From NCBI GenBank assembly GCA_028707695.1, contig JAQWAL010000009.1, forward strand, positions 1 through 56,619: a stretch of DNA of 56,619 nt, in the 5' to 3' direction. The DNA is from Bacteroidales bacterium. Its GTDB lineage: Bacteria; Bacteroidota; Bacteroidia; Bacteroidales; UBA932. Position numbers and translations under genes: made by a program. Shown piece after piece: positions 1 to 8,770 of this stretch (position 1 is the stretch's first letter; each line of letters starts with the position of its first letter). A model generated the notes under the pieces. The model had not been told where the DNA came from. It saw only the letters and a program-made list of their open reading frames with translations, and made no database searches.

Positions 1-221
1 CTTGTATCGTATCATAAAATGCAAGGTTTATGAAGTAAAAGTACTCAATTTCTTGCAGTTATGCAAATTTTACATCGTTTAATTTGCTGATTTTCAGCAT
101 AGATATCTATTATTCAGCAGACCCTATATTAAGGAGGTTAACATTTGACTTATAAAGAAAAAAAGCACTCCTGAGAGTGCTTTTCCTTATTCCTGCTGCA
201 ATACAGCAATGTTTAACTATT
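1..221. other. Left-edge non-coding stretch
   Basis: I see no gene in this stretch, which lies beyond the 3' end of gdhA. It is AT-rich. It holds two weak inverted repeats: TTGCA-GTTA-TGCAA at 53-66 and TGCTGA-TTT-TCAGCA at 85-99. A purine-rich AAGGAGG near 131 is not followed by a credible reading frame. The only well supported element is the gdhA terminator, listed separately. The repeats could belong to the control region of a gene left of the window. Confidence 0.5.
153..184 (-). terminator. Rho-independent terminator after gdhA
   Basis: The arms GCACTC (165-170) and GAGTGC (175-180) enclose a 4-base loop. Read on the minus strand, the 6-bp hairpin is followed by a T-rich run, and it sits about 40 bases past the gdhA stop. 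A short T run on the other side means it could also act weakly on the plus strand. Confidence 0.75.
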
Positions 222-1559
222 CTAGCAAAGGCCTTGTTCTAGGGTTGCCCTGGCAACTTTCATGAATCCTGCAATGTTTGCTCCGTTCACATAGTTGATG
301 TATCCATCACTTTGTTTGCCATATTTGACACATTGTTCATGTATGTTTTCCATGATCTGCTTCAGTTTGGCATCAACCTCCTCTGCTGTCCAGCTGATAT
401 GCATGGCGTTTTGGGTCATTTCCAATCCGGAAACGGCTACACCACCTGCGTTCACAGCTTTACCGGGTGCAAAAAGCACTTTTGCTTTCTGGAATTCGGC
501 AATAGCCTCAGGAGTACAGCCCATGTTGGAGATTTCCCCAACACACACTACGCCGTTTGCCACAAGTTGCTTGGCATCTTCTCCGTTAAGTTCGTTCTGG
601 AAAGCACTAGGAAGGGCAATATCAACTTTGACCGACCAAGATTTTTTGCCTGCGATAAACTTTGATCCGGGGAATTTGTCAGCGTATGGAGCTACAACAT
701 CGTTGTTAGATGCACGCAACTCCAACATATATTCAATCTTCTCTTCGGTCATTCCAGCCTCGTCAATAATAACACCATCAGGTCCGGACAATGCAATAAC
801 TTTTGCTCCCAACTCTGTTGCCTTTTTGGCAGCGCCCCACGCAACGTTACCGAATCCGGATACGGAAACTGTTTTTCCTTTGATATCTATACCTTTGGTT
901 GCAAGCATGTGGGTTACAAAATACACACCACCAAAACCGGTTGCCTCCGGACGGATAAGTGAACCACCCCAGGTAGATCCTTTTCCGGTCAAAACACCTG
1001 TATTCTCACGGGCAAGTTTCTTGTACCATCCGTACATGTATCCAACTTCCCTTGCTCCAACTCCAATGTCACCGGCAGGAACATCGGTATCCGGACCCAG
1101 GTGACGCCACAATTCAGTGATGAACGCTTGGCAGAACCTCATGATCTCTGCATCCGACTTTCCTTTTGGATCAAAGTCAGAGCCACCTTTGCCACCACCC
1201 ATAGGAAGGGTTGTAAGGGCATTTTTGAATGTTTGTTCAAAACCCAGGAACTTGAGAACCGAAGGAGTCACTGAAGGATGGAAACGGAATCCGCCTTTGT
1301 ACGGGCCAATGGAATTATTGAACTGTACCCTGTAACCAAGGTTTGTGTGAACCTCTCCTTTATCATCTTGCCATGTCACACGGAAAGTAAAGATCCTGTC
1401 GGGCTCAACAAGCCTTTCTACAATTTTTGCCTTTTGGAATTCCGGATGCTGGTTGTAAATAGGCTCTATAGACTCAAGAACCTCATGTACAGCTTGGAGA
1501 TACTCTTTTTCATGACCATACTTCCTTTCAAGGGAGGCCATAATTTCAGCTACTTTCAT
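222..1559 (-). CDS. gdhA: NADP-type glutamate dehydrogenase
   Basis: This enzyme interconverts glutamate with 2-oxoglutarate plus ammonium in the cytoplasm. The 445-residue length matches hexameric bacterial GDH. Active-site segments are visible: GPYKGG (Lys88), the catalytic-lysine stretch GGGKGGSDF (Lys124) and PAGDIG (Asp164). A Rossmann segment follows (VSGFGNVAWG, around 233-242). The start gives the usual N-terminal helix. It is the third gene behind korA and korB, 40 bases after the korB stop. I see no TAnnTTTG element in that gap, so cotranscription is likely. The pairing suggests 2-oxoglutarate passes between this enzyme and the ferredoxin oxidoreductase. Cofactor preference (NADP rather than NAD) is inferred from family resemblance only. 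Confidence 0.95.
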   Translation of the reverse strand: MKVAEIMASLERKYGHEKEYLQAVHEVLESIEPIYNQHPEFQKAKIVERLVEPDRIFTFRVTWQDDKGEVHTNLGYRVQFNNSIGPYKGGFRFHPSVTPSVLKFLGFEQTFKNALTTLPMGGGKGGSDFDPKGKSDAEIMRFCQAFITELWRHLGPDTDVPAGDIGVGAREVGYMYGWYKKLARENTGVLTGKGSTWGGSLIRPEATGFGGVYFVTHMLATKGIDIKGKTVSVSGFGNVAWGAAKKATELGAKVIALSGPDGVIIDEAGMTEEKIEYMLELRASNNDVVAPYADKFPGSKFIAGKKSWSVKVDIALPSAFQNELNGEDAKQLVANGVVCVGEISNMGCTPEAIAEFQKAKVLFAPGKAVNAGGVAVSGLEMTQNAMHISWTAEEVDAKLKQIMENIHEQCVKYGKQSDGYINYVNGANIAGFMKVARATLEQGLC

Positions 1560-1599
1560 AATTAGAATATTAATAATGTTTGGTATGTTTGTTAGAAAT

Positions 1600-2616
1600 C
1601 TATTTCACTTCCCAGGTTGCACCACTGTGCAACAATTCATCCATGTTATGTATTTGTGCATGTTCCCTGGCATCAATTACCTGGTCCCTGACATTGTCGT
1701 CATAGGTTTTGTCTTTCACAGCCCTTATCACGCCCAATGCAACAGGCATTTCCGGCCACTTCATATCTATCAGCATAGAATGCAGGCCGGGGTTTTCTAT
1801 ATGGGCATCATGAACAAGCAAATCTTTTTCGGTTATGCCGTTTTCTCCTATAACAACAGATTTCAGGCTGTTACCCTCCATGACAAGGCCTTTGTCCCGG
1901 TTTTTCCCGTATATCATAGGCTCACCATGTTTGAGAACAATGGTCCTCTCTGCACGAACATCCTTGTCAGAAACCAGTGAGTGTGTTCTGTCATTGAATA
2001 TTACGCAATTCACCAACATCTCCACAACCGCAGTCCCGTCATGTTTTGCAGATTCAAGCATAATGCTTTGGGTGAGCTTAAGTTCAACGTCAATGCTTCT
2101 TGCAAAGAATGTTCCCCTTGCACCAAGCACCAAGGAACCCGGATTGAACGGATGTTCTACAGTACCGTAAGGAGATGTTTTTGTGACCATTCCCAATTTG
2201 GAAGTTGGCGAATACTGGCCTTTTGTCAGTCCGTAAATCTGATTGTTGAACAAAATTATATTAATGTCAATATTCCTGCGTATAGCGTGAATGAAGTGGT
2301 TACCTCCTATTGCCAATGCATCCCCGTCACCTGTAATTTGCCATACGGTCAAAGTAGGGTTGGCAACCTTTATTCCTGTTGCTATTGCCGAGGCACGGCC
2401 ATGTATACCATGGAAACCATATGTATCCATGTAATATGGAAAACGGGAAGAACAACCTATACCCGAAACAAAAACAAATCTTTCCCTTGTATAATTAAGT
2501 TCTTCACAAATATCGGGCATGGCCCTTTGTATGCTTGCCAAAATCGCATGGTCCCCACATCCCGGGCACCATTTTACCTCTTGATCACTTTTAAAATCTT
2601 GTGGTGTATATTTCAT
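1600..2616 (-). CDS. korB: 2-oxoacid:ferredoxin oxidoreductase, beta subunit
   Basis: This is the thiamine-diphosphate-binding subunit of a 2-oxoglutarate (or related 2-oxoacid) ferredoxin oxidoreductase, which makes acyl-CoA, CO2 and reduced ferredoxin, or runs in reverse. The TPP motif is GDGDALAIGG from residue 96 with NNQIYGLTKGQ at 124-134. Iron-sulfur cysteines appear in WCPGCGD (Cys17, Cys20) and GIGCSS (Cys55). The length of 338 residues is usual for KorB. It begins 23 bases after the korA stop and must work with KorA. Substrate choice cannot be read from the sequence; the gdhA neighbour favours 2-oxoglutarate. Pyruvate-specific enzymes are usually single-chain or differently organised. 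Confidence 0.92.
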   Translation of the reverse strand: MKYTPQDFKSDQEVKWCPGCGDHAILASIQRAMPDICEELNYTRERFVFVSGIGCSSRFPYYMDTYGFHGIHGRASAIATGIKVANPTLTVWQITGDGDALAIGGNHFIHAIRRNIDINIILFNNQIYGLTKGQYSPTSKLGMVTKTSPYGTVEHPFNPGSLVLGARGTFFARSIDVELKLTQSIMLESAKHDGTAVVEMLVNCVIFNDRTHSLVSDKDVRAERTIVLKHGEPMIYGKNRDKGLVMEGNSLKSVVIGENGITEKDLLVHDAHIENPGLHSMLIDMKWPEMPVALGVIRAVKDKTYDDNVRDQVIDAREHAQIHNMDELLHSGATWEVK

Positions 2617-2639
2617 TTCCTGATGTTTTTTGGGGTTAG

Positions 2640-4475
2640 TTATAATATAGCATTGACAGCATCAACAATCTCTTTCACTATAAAAGGCTGTCCTTGCACT
2701 TTATTGTACTGCAGATAGCTGAACTGAGGATGGATTGCCCGCAAATAATTGGCAAATTGCCCGCTGTTCAGTTCACACACAATAATTTTCTTGTATTTGG
2801 AAAATATATCAGCTGTATTCTTTGGCAAAGGGAAGATATAATCGAAATGAGTCAGGCTCACTTTCTTGCCCTCTGCCTGCAACTCCTTGACCGCAGTATA
2901 AAGATGTCCATATGTACCACCCCAGCCAACTATAAGTACCTCTCCCTCTTCTTCTCCTATAACAGTTTGTTCAGGTATATAATTTGCAAGCCTGGCCACT
3001 TTCTCTGCCCTCTCAGCAACCATCCTCTCATGAACATGAGGGTCAGAAGAAACACTCCCATCATTGTTTTTTTCCAGCCCGCCTATCCTGTGCTCAAGAC
3101 CTTTTGTTCCGGGCAAAGCCCATTTCCTGGCCAATTTTTCTGCATCCCTTTTGTATGGCCAAAACGGAGTCTGATCACTCTCTTTTACTATTGGAGGGTT
3201 GATTGCAGGATAATCCTTCATTGAAGGAATCCTCCAGGGCTCCGATCCATTTCCCAGGAATCCTTCTGTGAGCAGCAGTACAGGCATCATATGCTCCATT
3301 GCAAATTTTGCAGAATAAAAGGCAGCATCAAAACAGTGTGATGGCGAATGGGCAGCAATAATAGCTATAGGACACTCTCCATTCCTGCCATACAAAGCCT
3401 GGTTCAAATCTGTTTGTTCTGTTTTGGTAGGGATTCCGGTTGAAGGGCCACCTCTTTGCACATCCACCACAACCAATGGCAATTCTGTAATCATGGCAAG
3501 GCCGAGAGCCTCGGACTTCAAAGAAAGCCCTGGTCCAGAAGTAGTTGTTACTGCCAGGTTCCCTGTATATGCAGCACCAATGGCAGTACATATACCTGCG
3601 ATTTCATCTTCGCATTGCAGGGTCTTTGCGTTCAAATCTTTCCTTAGTGCCAGTTCCTCCAGAATACTAGTAGCAGGAGTTATCGGATAAGAACCACAGA
3701 AAAGAGGTATTCCCGACTTTTCCGAAGCAGCCAGCAAACCCCAGGCAGTAGCCTGGTTACCGTTGATATACCTGTAGGTCCCCTTTTGCAATGATGCTGG
3801 TGCAACTTTGTAGGTATTGGGTATGGCATGGATATTTCCGGCATAATTGAATCCATCCCTCAAAGCCTTTTTGTTTGCCTGTGCAATTTCCGGCTTTTTC
3901 CGGAATTTATTGTCCAGATATTTTTCAGTTGTATCCAAAGGCCTGTTGAACATGTAATAACAAATACCCAACGTAAAAATATTCTTTGACCTGACAATGG
4001 TTTTAGGATCTAGCCCACTCTCCTTAAGACTCTCTTTAGTGAGAGTGGTTATAGGAGCGAAAATAATGTGTCTGCCTTGTATATTAAGTTCTGTTACAGG
4101 ATCATCTGTTTTATATCCTGCCCGTTTTATACCTTTTTCGTCAAAAGTGTCGGAATCCAGGATAATTGTTGCTGTTGGTTTTGCCCATTTTGCATTAGAC
4201 CTTAGGGCTGCAGGATTCATGGCAACCAATACGTCACAGAAATCCCCGGGAGTCCTGATCTCACCACTACCAATGTTGACCTGGAAGCCGGATACCCCGG
4301 CAACAGTCCCTTGTGGTGCACGTATCTCTGCAGGGAAATCCGGGAACGTAGAAATTTCATTCCCGAACAATGCCGATGCATCGGCAAACAATGTTCCAGT
4401 CAGCTGCATTCCATCACCTGAATCACCCGTAAATCTAATTACAACTTCCTTAGTGTCAATAACCTTGTGTTGCAT
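2640..4475 (-). CDS. korA: 2-oxoacid:ferredoxin oxidoreductase, fused gamma-alpha subunit
   Basis: This is the partner of the downstream beta subunit. The N-terminal part (about 1-195) is the gamma domain, with the FTGDSGDGMQ and FPAEIRAPQG segments. From about 235 comes the alpha pyrimidine-binding domain with YPITPATS at 263-270, followed by the C-terminal CoA-domain region. This gamma-alpha fusion of about 610 residues is typical of Bacteroidota and of other anaerobes. The gene is first in the korA-korB-gdhA unit. A match to the -7 element lies 54 bases upstream of the start, in the long divergent region shared with the carbonic anhydrase gene. Confidence 0.93.
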   Translation of the reverse strand: MQHKVIDTKEVVIRFTGDSGDGMQLTGTLFADASALFGNEISTFPDFPAEIRAPQGTVAGVSGFQVNIGSGEIRTPGDFCDVLVAMNPAALRSNAKWAKPTATIILDSDTFDEKGIKRAGYKTDDPVTELNIQGRHIIFAPITTLTKESLKESGLDPKTIVRSKNIFTLGICYYMFNRPLDTTEKYLDNKFRKKPEIAQANKKALRDGFNYAGNIHAIPNTYKVAPASLQKGTYRYINGNQATAWGLLAASEKSGIPLFCGSYPITPATSILEELALRKDLNAKTLQCEDEIAGICTAIGAAYTGNLAVTTTSGPGLSLKSEALGLAMITELPLVVVDVQRGGPSTGIPTKTEQTDLNQALYGRNGECPIAIIAAHSPSHCFDAAFYSAKFAMEHMMPVLLLTEGFLGNGSEPWRIPSMKDYPAINPPIVKESDQTPFWPYKRDAEKLARKWALPGTKGLEHRIGGLEKNNDGSVSSDPHVHERMVAERAEKVARLANYIPEQTVIGEEEGEVLIVGWGGTYGHLYTAVKELQAEGKKVSLTHFDYIFPLPKNTADIFSKYKKIIVCELNSGQFANYLRAIHPQFSYLQYNKVQGQPFIVKEIVDAVNAIL

Positions 4476-4528
4476 AAAATTTTGTTTAGTAAAGCATTCT
4501 CGCTTTGTTAGGTTAAAAAATTAATCTA

Positions 4529-4536
4529 CAAATGTA
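4529..4536 (-). promoter_or_regulatory. -7 promoter element for korA-korB-gdhA
   Basis: The minus strand reads TACATTTG, a full match to the Bacteroidota TAnnTTTG element, 53 bases before the korA start codon. No clear TTTG was seen at the -33 distance. Confidence 0.6.
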
Positions 4537-4577
4537 GCTAATATTCCCAACCGTAAAACTTTTTTTAAAAAAATTTA

Positions 4578-4646
4578 AAATCATAAGAAAACCATCCTTT
4601 AATTGGCCAATATGTTAGGACCCTAACCTATCATTCCTTATGATTT
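4578..4646. repeat. Nested inverted repeats, operator-like
   Basis: The outer arms AAATCATAAG (4578-4587) and CTTATGATTT (4637-4646) are perfect reverse complements 49 bases apart. Between them lies the perfect palindrome GTTAGGAC-CCTAAC variant at 4614-4627 (arms GTTAGG and CCTAAC, 2-base centre). It stands about 140 bases upstream of both genes. It could be an operator or a cruciform-forming site; its function is unknown. Confidence 0.6.
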
Positions 4647-4766
4647 ATCAAATATAGGACTACTTTTACTTATTAGCAAAATAAAAAAACAAATTTTGAT
4701 TTTAATATCTAATTTAAACCAAATACAAAACTTTCTGTTTTACTAAACAGGCTAAGATAATATTCA

Positions 4767-4774
4767 TATATTTG
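4767..4774 (+). promoter_or_regulatory. -7 promoter element for the carbonic anhydrase gene
   Basis: TATATTTG matches TAnnTTTG and ends 16 bases before the start codon at 4791, giving a short leader. Confidence 0.6.
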
Positions 4775-4790
4775 TATTAATAAAGAGAAA

Positions 4791-5318
4791 ATGGCAATAA
4801 TCAAGAGACTAAACGGAATAGAACCAAAAATTGGCAAGAACTGCTTCATAGCAGAGAATGCTGCAATAATCGGGGATGTGGAGATTGGTGACGACTGCAG
4901 CATATGGTATGGGGCTGTATTAAGGGGTGACGTGAATCCCATCAGGATAGGCAATCGTGTGAATATACAGGATGGTGCCGTTTTACATACTTTGCACAAG
5001 AAATCCATAGTCAACATAGGTGACGATGTATCAGTCGGGCACAATGCAATTGTCCACGGTGCCACGGTTGGGAGCAATGTACTCGTCGGGATGGGTTCCA
5101 TCCTCATGGACAATGCAGATATTCCCGACAACACCATTATTGCTGCCGGTGCTGTTGTGTTGAGTAATTCCAAACTGGAGAGCGGGGTATATGCAGGGAT
5201 TCCTGCAAAAAAAGTAAAGGATGGTACTCCGGAAACAGGCCTCTCTGCAAAAAAGAATGCTCAGGGATACATGATGTACAAAGAATGGTTCCTGAACAAT
5301 TACGAAGATATAGATTAA
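4791..5318 (+). CDS. Gamma-class carbonic anhydrase family protein
   Basis: This is a left-handed beta-helix protein of hexapeptide repeats (residues about 10-125), of the YrdA/PaaY/gamma-carbonic-anhydrase type. Likely zinc ligands are His66 or His69, His84 and His89; the last two keep the 5-residue spacing of the methanogen enzyme. Arg45 and Asp47 in LRGDVNPI match conserved residues. At 175 residues it is the short YrdA-like form without the acidic loop of Cam, so whether it hydrates CO2 or does something else is open. It is expected to be a cytoplasmic trimer. It may be cotranscribed with the lipoprotein gene 36 bases downstream. Being divergent from a CO2-releasing or CO2-fixing ferredoxin oxidoreductase is suggestive, but it is only context. 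Confidence 0.88.
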   Translation: MAIIKRLNGIEPKIGKNCFIAENAAIIGDVEIGDDCSIWYGAVLRGDVNPIRIGNRVNIQDGAVLHTLHKKSIVNIGDDVSVGHNAIVHGATVGSNVLVGMGSILMDNADIPDNTIIAAGAVVLSNSKLESGVYAGIPAKKVKDGTPETGLSAKKNAQGYMMYKEWFLNNYEDID

Positions 5319-5354
5319 ACACTAAATAACACACATCAAAACAAAACAACACAA

Positions 5355-6464
5355 ATGAAAAAAATTCTTTTTCTGGCAATAGGTGCAATTTTATTTGCAT
5401 GTACGCCCAAACAAGATGGTTATAAAATAACCGGAACAATCCAGGGAGATGGCATAGAACAAGCAAAAGTCTATCTTTCAAATTTCAACAGGAGCGAGTC
5501 CATAAAAGACACCACAGACTTGGTAGACGGCAAATTCTCATTTGAAGGGAAATTGACTACTCCGGAGCACTATGGGATAACCGTAGAAGGGATGGACGGA
5601 CGAATCACTCTTTTCCTGGAAAACACAAAATTCGAAATCACAGCTCAAAAAGGTGACTTTGCCAACGCTATTGTTACAGGTGGAGAAACAAACCAAAAAT
5701 TGAACCAACTACTCGAAAAGAAAAAAGAGATCGAGACTGCCAACAAACTTGATTCCCTTATGGCAGAATTCTACAAAGGCGAAACAACTGAAGAGAGGAA
5801 ACAAGAGATTATTGCTATTTACGAAAAAGCACAAAACGAAATACATGGATTGCACGACCAGTTTTATCAGGAAAATCCATTCTCTTTTTACACTTTGTCA
5901 CAAATGATACGGACAGTAGAGAATGTTCCTGTTGCAGAAATGGAAGAAAAAATTGCAAAATTCCAGGAGCAACCTCAGTTCCAGGGCAATCGTTACCTCA
6001 ATGAACTTAACGAAGCTGTTGCAACTTTAAAAGGACTTGAGCCGGGAATGCAGGCTCCGGAATTTACTTTGAACAATCCGGAAGGCAATCCTATATCATT
6101 GTCAAGTGTATATTCTCAAAATAAAATAACAATGATCGATTTTTGGGCAGGCTGGTGTGGTCCTTGCCGCCGTTTCAATCCAAAATTGGTAGAGATATAC
6201 AACAAATACAACAAAGATGGTTTTGGAATAATTGGAGTATCATTGGATAGCGACGAAAATGTTTGGAAATCTGCCATTAAAGATGACAAGCTGACTTGGG
6301 CACAGGTTTCTGACCTCCAATACTGGAACAGTGCACCTGCAAAACTATACTATGTAAGATATATCCCTCAAAACATCTTTGTAGATTCAGAGGGCAAGAT
6401 TATAAAAAGGAAAGTGAGTGAAGAAGAGATGGAATCTTTCATCAAAGAACAACTCGGACTCTAG
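5355..6464 (+). CDS. Thioredoxin-like lipoprotein with N-terminal DUF4369
   Basis: The 369-residue exported protein begins with a lipoprotein signal (lipobox LFAC, Cys16). A DUF4369-like beta domain follows (about 22-110: YKITGTIQGD and the LFLENTKFEI stretch), then a helical charged linker (115-225). The C-terminal half is a TlpA/ResA-type thioredoxin domain with WAGWCGPCRRF (redox Cys268 and Cys271) and a cis-proline region YIPQNIFVD. The architecture is common in Bacteroidota and is thought to reduce disulfides in the periplasm. The gene ends at a bidirectional terminator shared with hppA. The partner is not known; nothing nearby suggests cytochrome maturation. Confidence 0.9.
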   Translation: MKKILFLAIGAILFACTPKQDGYKITGTIQGDGIEQAKVYLSNFNRSESIKDTTDLVDGKFSFEGKLTTPEHYGITVEGMDGRITLFLENTKFEITAQKGDFANAIVTGGETNQKLNQLLEKKKEIETANKLDSLMAEFYKGETTEERKQEIIAIYEKAQNEIHGLHDQFYQENPFSFYTLSQMIRTVENVPVAEMEEKIAKFQEQPQFQGNRYLNELNEAVATLKGLEPGMQAPEFTLNNPEGNPISLSSVYSQNKITMIDFWAGWCGPCRRFNPKLVEIYNKYNKDGFGIIGVSLDSDENVWKSAIKDDKLTWAQVSDLQYWNSAPAKLYYVRYIPQNIFVDSEGKIIKRKVSEEEMESFIKEQLGL

Positions 6465-6481
6465 AAAAACTCAATGTAAAT

Positions 6482-6522
6482 AAAAAAAGGCCGGTTAAAA
6501 TTGAACTTAACCGGTCTTCTTT
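6482..6522. terminator. Bidirectional terminator between the thioredoxin-like gene and hppA
   Basis: The arms GGCCGGTTAA (6489-6498) and TTAACCGGTC (6507-6516) form a 10-bp stem with one G-U pair and an 8-base loop. An A run lies on the left and a T-rich run on the right, so it serves both converging genes. Confidence 0.85.
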
Positions 6523-6545
6523 ATTACTTACTGGCTGACAATCCT

Positions 6546-8756
6546 TTACATTATACTGAATGCTACTGTAAGTCCGGCCATTACAATAGAAACCATACTC
6601 ATGAGTTTTATGAGTATATTCAAGGATGGACCAGAAGTATCTTTGAAAGGATCTCCCACCGTATCTCCTACAACAGTAGCTTTATGGGCCTCTGATCCTT
6701 TTCCACCATGATTCCCCTCCTCTACATATTTTTTGGCGTTATCCCAGGCACCACCGGCATTTGCCATGAACACAGCCAATACAAACCCTGCTGCAAGTCC
6801 ACCGGCAAGTAATCCCATTACACCGGCAACACCAAAAACCACCCCCGTGACAACAGGAACAACTATTGCCAAAATTGAAGGCATCATCATCTCTTTTTGT
6901 GCCCCTTTGGTAGAGATCTCCACACATTTTGCATAATCGGGTTTACCCGAACCATCCATTATACCGGCAATCTCACGAAACTGTCTTCTCACCTCCTCTA
7001 CCATCTTTTGCGCAGCTCTTCCCACAGCGTTCATAGTCAATCCACAAAAAAGGAAAGCCATTGCAGAGCCAATAAAAAGGCCCGCAAGCACCTTCGGATT
7101 CATTAGTGTTACCTGGAAATACTCCATAAAATCAGGAATTGTTGCCTGAGAAACAGACACCACCCGCTCACCAATTTGCAAAGTGTTGGTACCAATATGC
7201 ATAAGTCCAATTTTAATCTCCTCCAGGTAAGATGCCAAAAGAGCCAATGAAGTCAATGCAGCAGAACCAATTGCAAAACCTTTCCCGGTAGCTGCAGTTG
7301 TGTTTCCAAGTGCATCCAGCACATCAGTCCTTTTGCGCACCTCAGGGTCCAGGTTACTCATTTGTGCATTTCCCCCGGCATTGTCTGCAATAGGTCCGTA
7401 GGCATCAGTGGCTAAAGTTATTCCCAAAGTAGACAACATCCCCACTGCAGCAATACCAATACCGTAAAGGCCAAGGCTCAAATTATGTGCTTCTGTCATG
7501 TTTGAAACATCAAAATTTATTGCAAACATGAAAGACAGTATTATGGCAGCAGCAATTGTAAGGACAGGAATAGCAGTCGACACCATTCCCAGACCCACTC
7601 CCTGGATAATCACGGTAGCCGGACCAGTTTCACCACTTTTTGATATTGCCCTGGTAGGCTTGTAGGAGTGTGAAGTATAATATTCAGTTGACTGTCCAAT
7701 GATAATCCCGGCCAACAATCCGGTAACAACAGAAAATGATATCCCTAGCCAATTTTCAATACCCAGTAAAAAGAGAATCCCAAAAGATGCCACAGCTATC
7801 AACAGAGAACTCATATTAACACCAACTCCCAATGCCTTCAAAAGTTCCTTCATACCGGCACCCTCTTTTGTCTTGACCATGAAAATCCCGAAAATCGACA
7901 ACAATATTCCGGCAGCAGCAATCAACATGGGCGCAATTACTGCCTTTAATTGCATGTCAGGATTAATATAAAATGCAGAGGCCCCCAAAGCAGCAGTAGC
8001 CAAGATTGAACCACAATAAGATTCATACAAATCAGCTCCCATTCCGGCTACATCACCAACGTTATCTCCGACATTGTCAGCAATGGTTGCCGGATTCCTG
8101 GGATCGTCCTCGGGTATTCCGGCCTCAACCTTGCCAACAAGGTCAGCTCCCACATCTGCTGCTTTCGTGTATATTCCTCCGCCAACCCTTGCAAAAAGAG
8201 CCTGTGTAGAAGCACCCATCCCAAAAGTCAACATTGTAGTTGTTATCACTACCATTTTTTGTGATTCAGAAAAACTATCCACAAAGAAATCCAACACCAT
8301 ATACCAAACAGATATATCCAACAGACCCAAACCTACAACCACAAGCCCCATAACAGCTCCCGACCTGAATGCCAACCTTAACCCACTGTTCAAAGAGCGG
8401 ATTGAAGCATTTGCTGTCCTTGCAGAGGCATATGTGGCAGTCTTCATCCCAATGAAACCTGCCAATCCCGAAAAAAAACCACCAGTAATAAAAGCCCCGG
8501 GAACCCATGGATTCTGCACTCCGAAACCGTATGCCAGCAAAGCAAAAAAAGCGCTAAGAACAAGGAAAACCACCAATACTACTTTGTATTGTTGTTTAAG
8601 GTACGCCATCGCTCCATTCCTTACATGAAGTGCAATTTCCTTCATTAGGTCGGAGCCTTCGCTCTCCTTCATCATTTGCCTGAAAAAAAACCAGGCAAAA
8701 CCCAGCGCCACAAAAGAAGCAAGTGGCACCAAATAGAAAATCAAATCCGTTTTCAT
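6546..8756 (-). CDS. hppA: Membrane ion-pumping inorganic pyrophosphatase
   Basis: This membrane enzyme uses pyrophosphate hydrolysis to pump Na+ and/or H+ out of the cell. The 736-residue protein has about 16 hydrophobic segments and the catalytic signatures [16 protein letters not shown] and [20 protein letters not shown]. The segment [10 protein letters not shown] at 484-493 has Ala488 and Gly491, which marks the K+-dependent class; K+-independent pumps have Lys and Thr there. Bacteroides relatives in this class are known to pump both Na+ and H+, but the ion cannot be settled from reading alone. It starts 14 bases after the murI stop with no promoter element between, so the two are probably cotranscribed. 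Confidence 0.96.
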   Translation of the reverse strand: MKTDLIFYLVPLASFVALGFAWFFFRQMMKESEGSDLMKEIALHVRNGAMAYLKQQYKVVLVVFLVLSAFFALLAYGFGVQNPWVPGAFITGGFFSGLAGFIGMKTATYASARTANASIRSLNSGLRLAFRSGAVMGLVVVGLGLLDISVWYMVLDFFVDSFSESQKMVVITTTMLTFGMGASTQALFARVGGGIYTKAADVGADLVGKVEAGIPEDDPRNPATIADNVGDNVGDVAGMGADLYESYCGSILATAALGASAFYINPDMQLKAVIAPMLIAAAGILLSIFGIFMVKTKEGAGMKELLKALGVGVNMSSLLIAVASFGILFLLGIENWLGISFSVVTGLLAGIIIGQSTEYYTSHSYKPTRAISKSGETGPATVIIQGVGLGMVSTAIPVLTIAAAIILSFMFAINFDVSNMTEAHNLSLGLYGIGIAAVGMLSTLGITLATDAYGPIADNAGGNAQMSNLDPEVRKRTDVLDALGNTTAATGKGFAIGSAALTSLALLASYLEEIKIGLMHIGTNTLQIGERVVSVSQATIPDFMEYFQVTLMNPKVLAGLFIGSAMAFLFCGLTMNAVGRAAQKMVEEVRRQFREIAGIMDGSGKPDYAKCVEISTKGAQKEMMMPSILAIVVPVVTGVVFGVAGVMGLLAGGLAAGFVLAVFMANAGGAWDNAKKYVEEGNHGGKGSEAHKATVVGDTVGDPFKDTSGPSLNILIKLMSMVSIVMAGLTVAFSIM

Positions 8757-8770
8757 TTTTTATAGTTTAG

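Larger units (their letters stand above)
4476..4790. other. Divergent control region between korA and the carbonic anhydrase gene
   Basis: These 315 AT-rich bases hold no credible gene. They contain one -7 element for each flanking gene (4529-4536 minus, 4767-4774 plus), a perfect 14-base palindrome at 4614-4627, and a 10-bp inverted repeat whose arms are at 4578-4587 and 4637-4646. A further copy of the half-site GTTAGG lies at 4507-4512, between the korA promoter box and its start codon. The arrangement looks like a regulator-binding region, but no known regulator site was recognised. Confidence 0.6.

Noticed and set aside
128..150. AAGGAGG followed by TTG as a start of a small gene
   Set aside because: The frame ends within a few codons inside the gdhA terminator, and Shine-Dalgarno sites are not typical in this genome.
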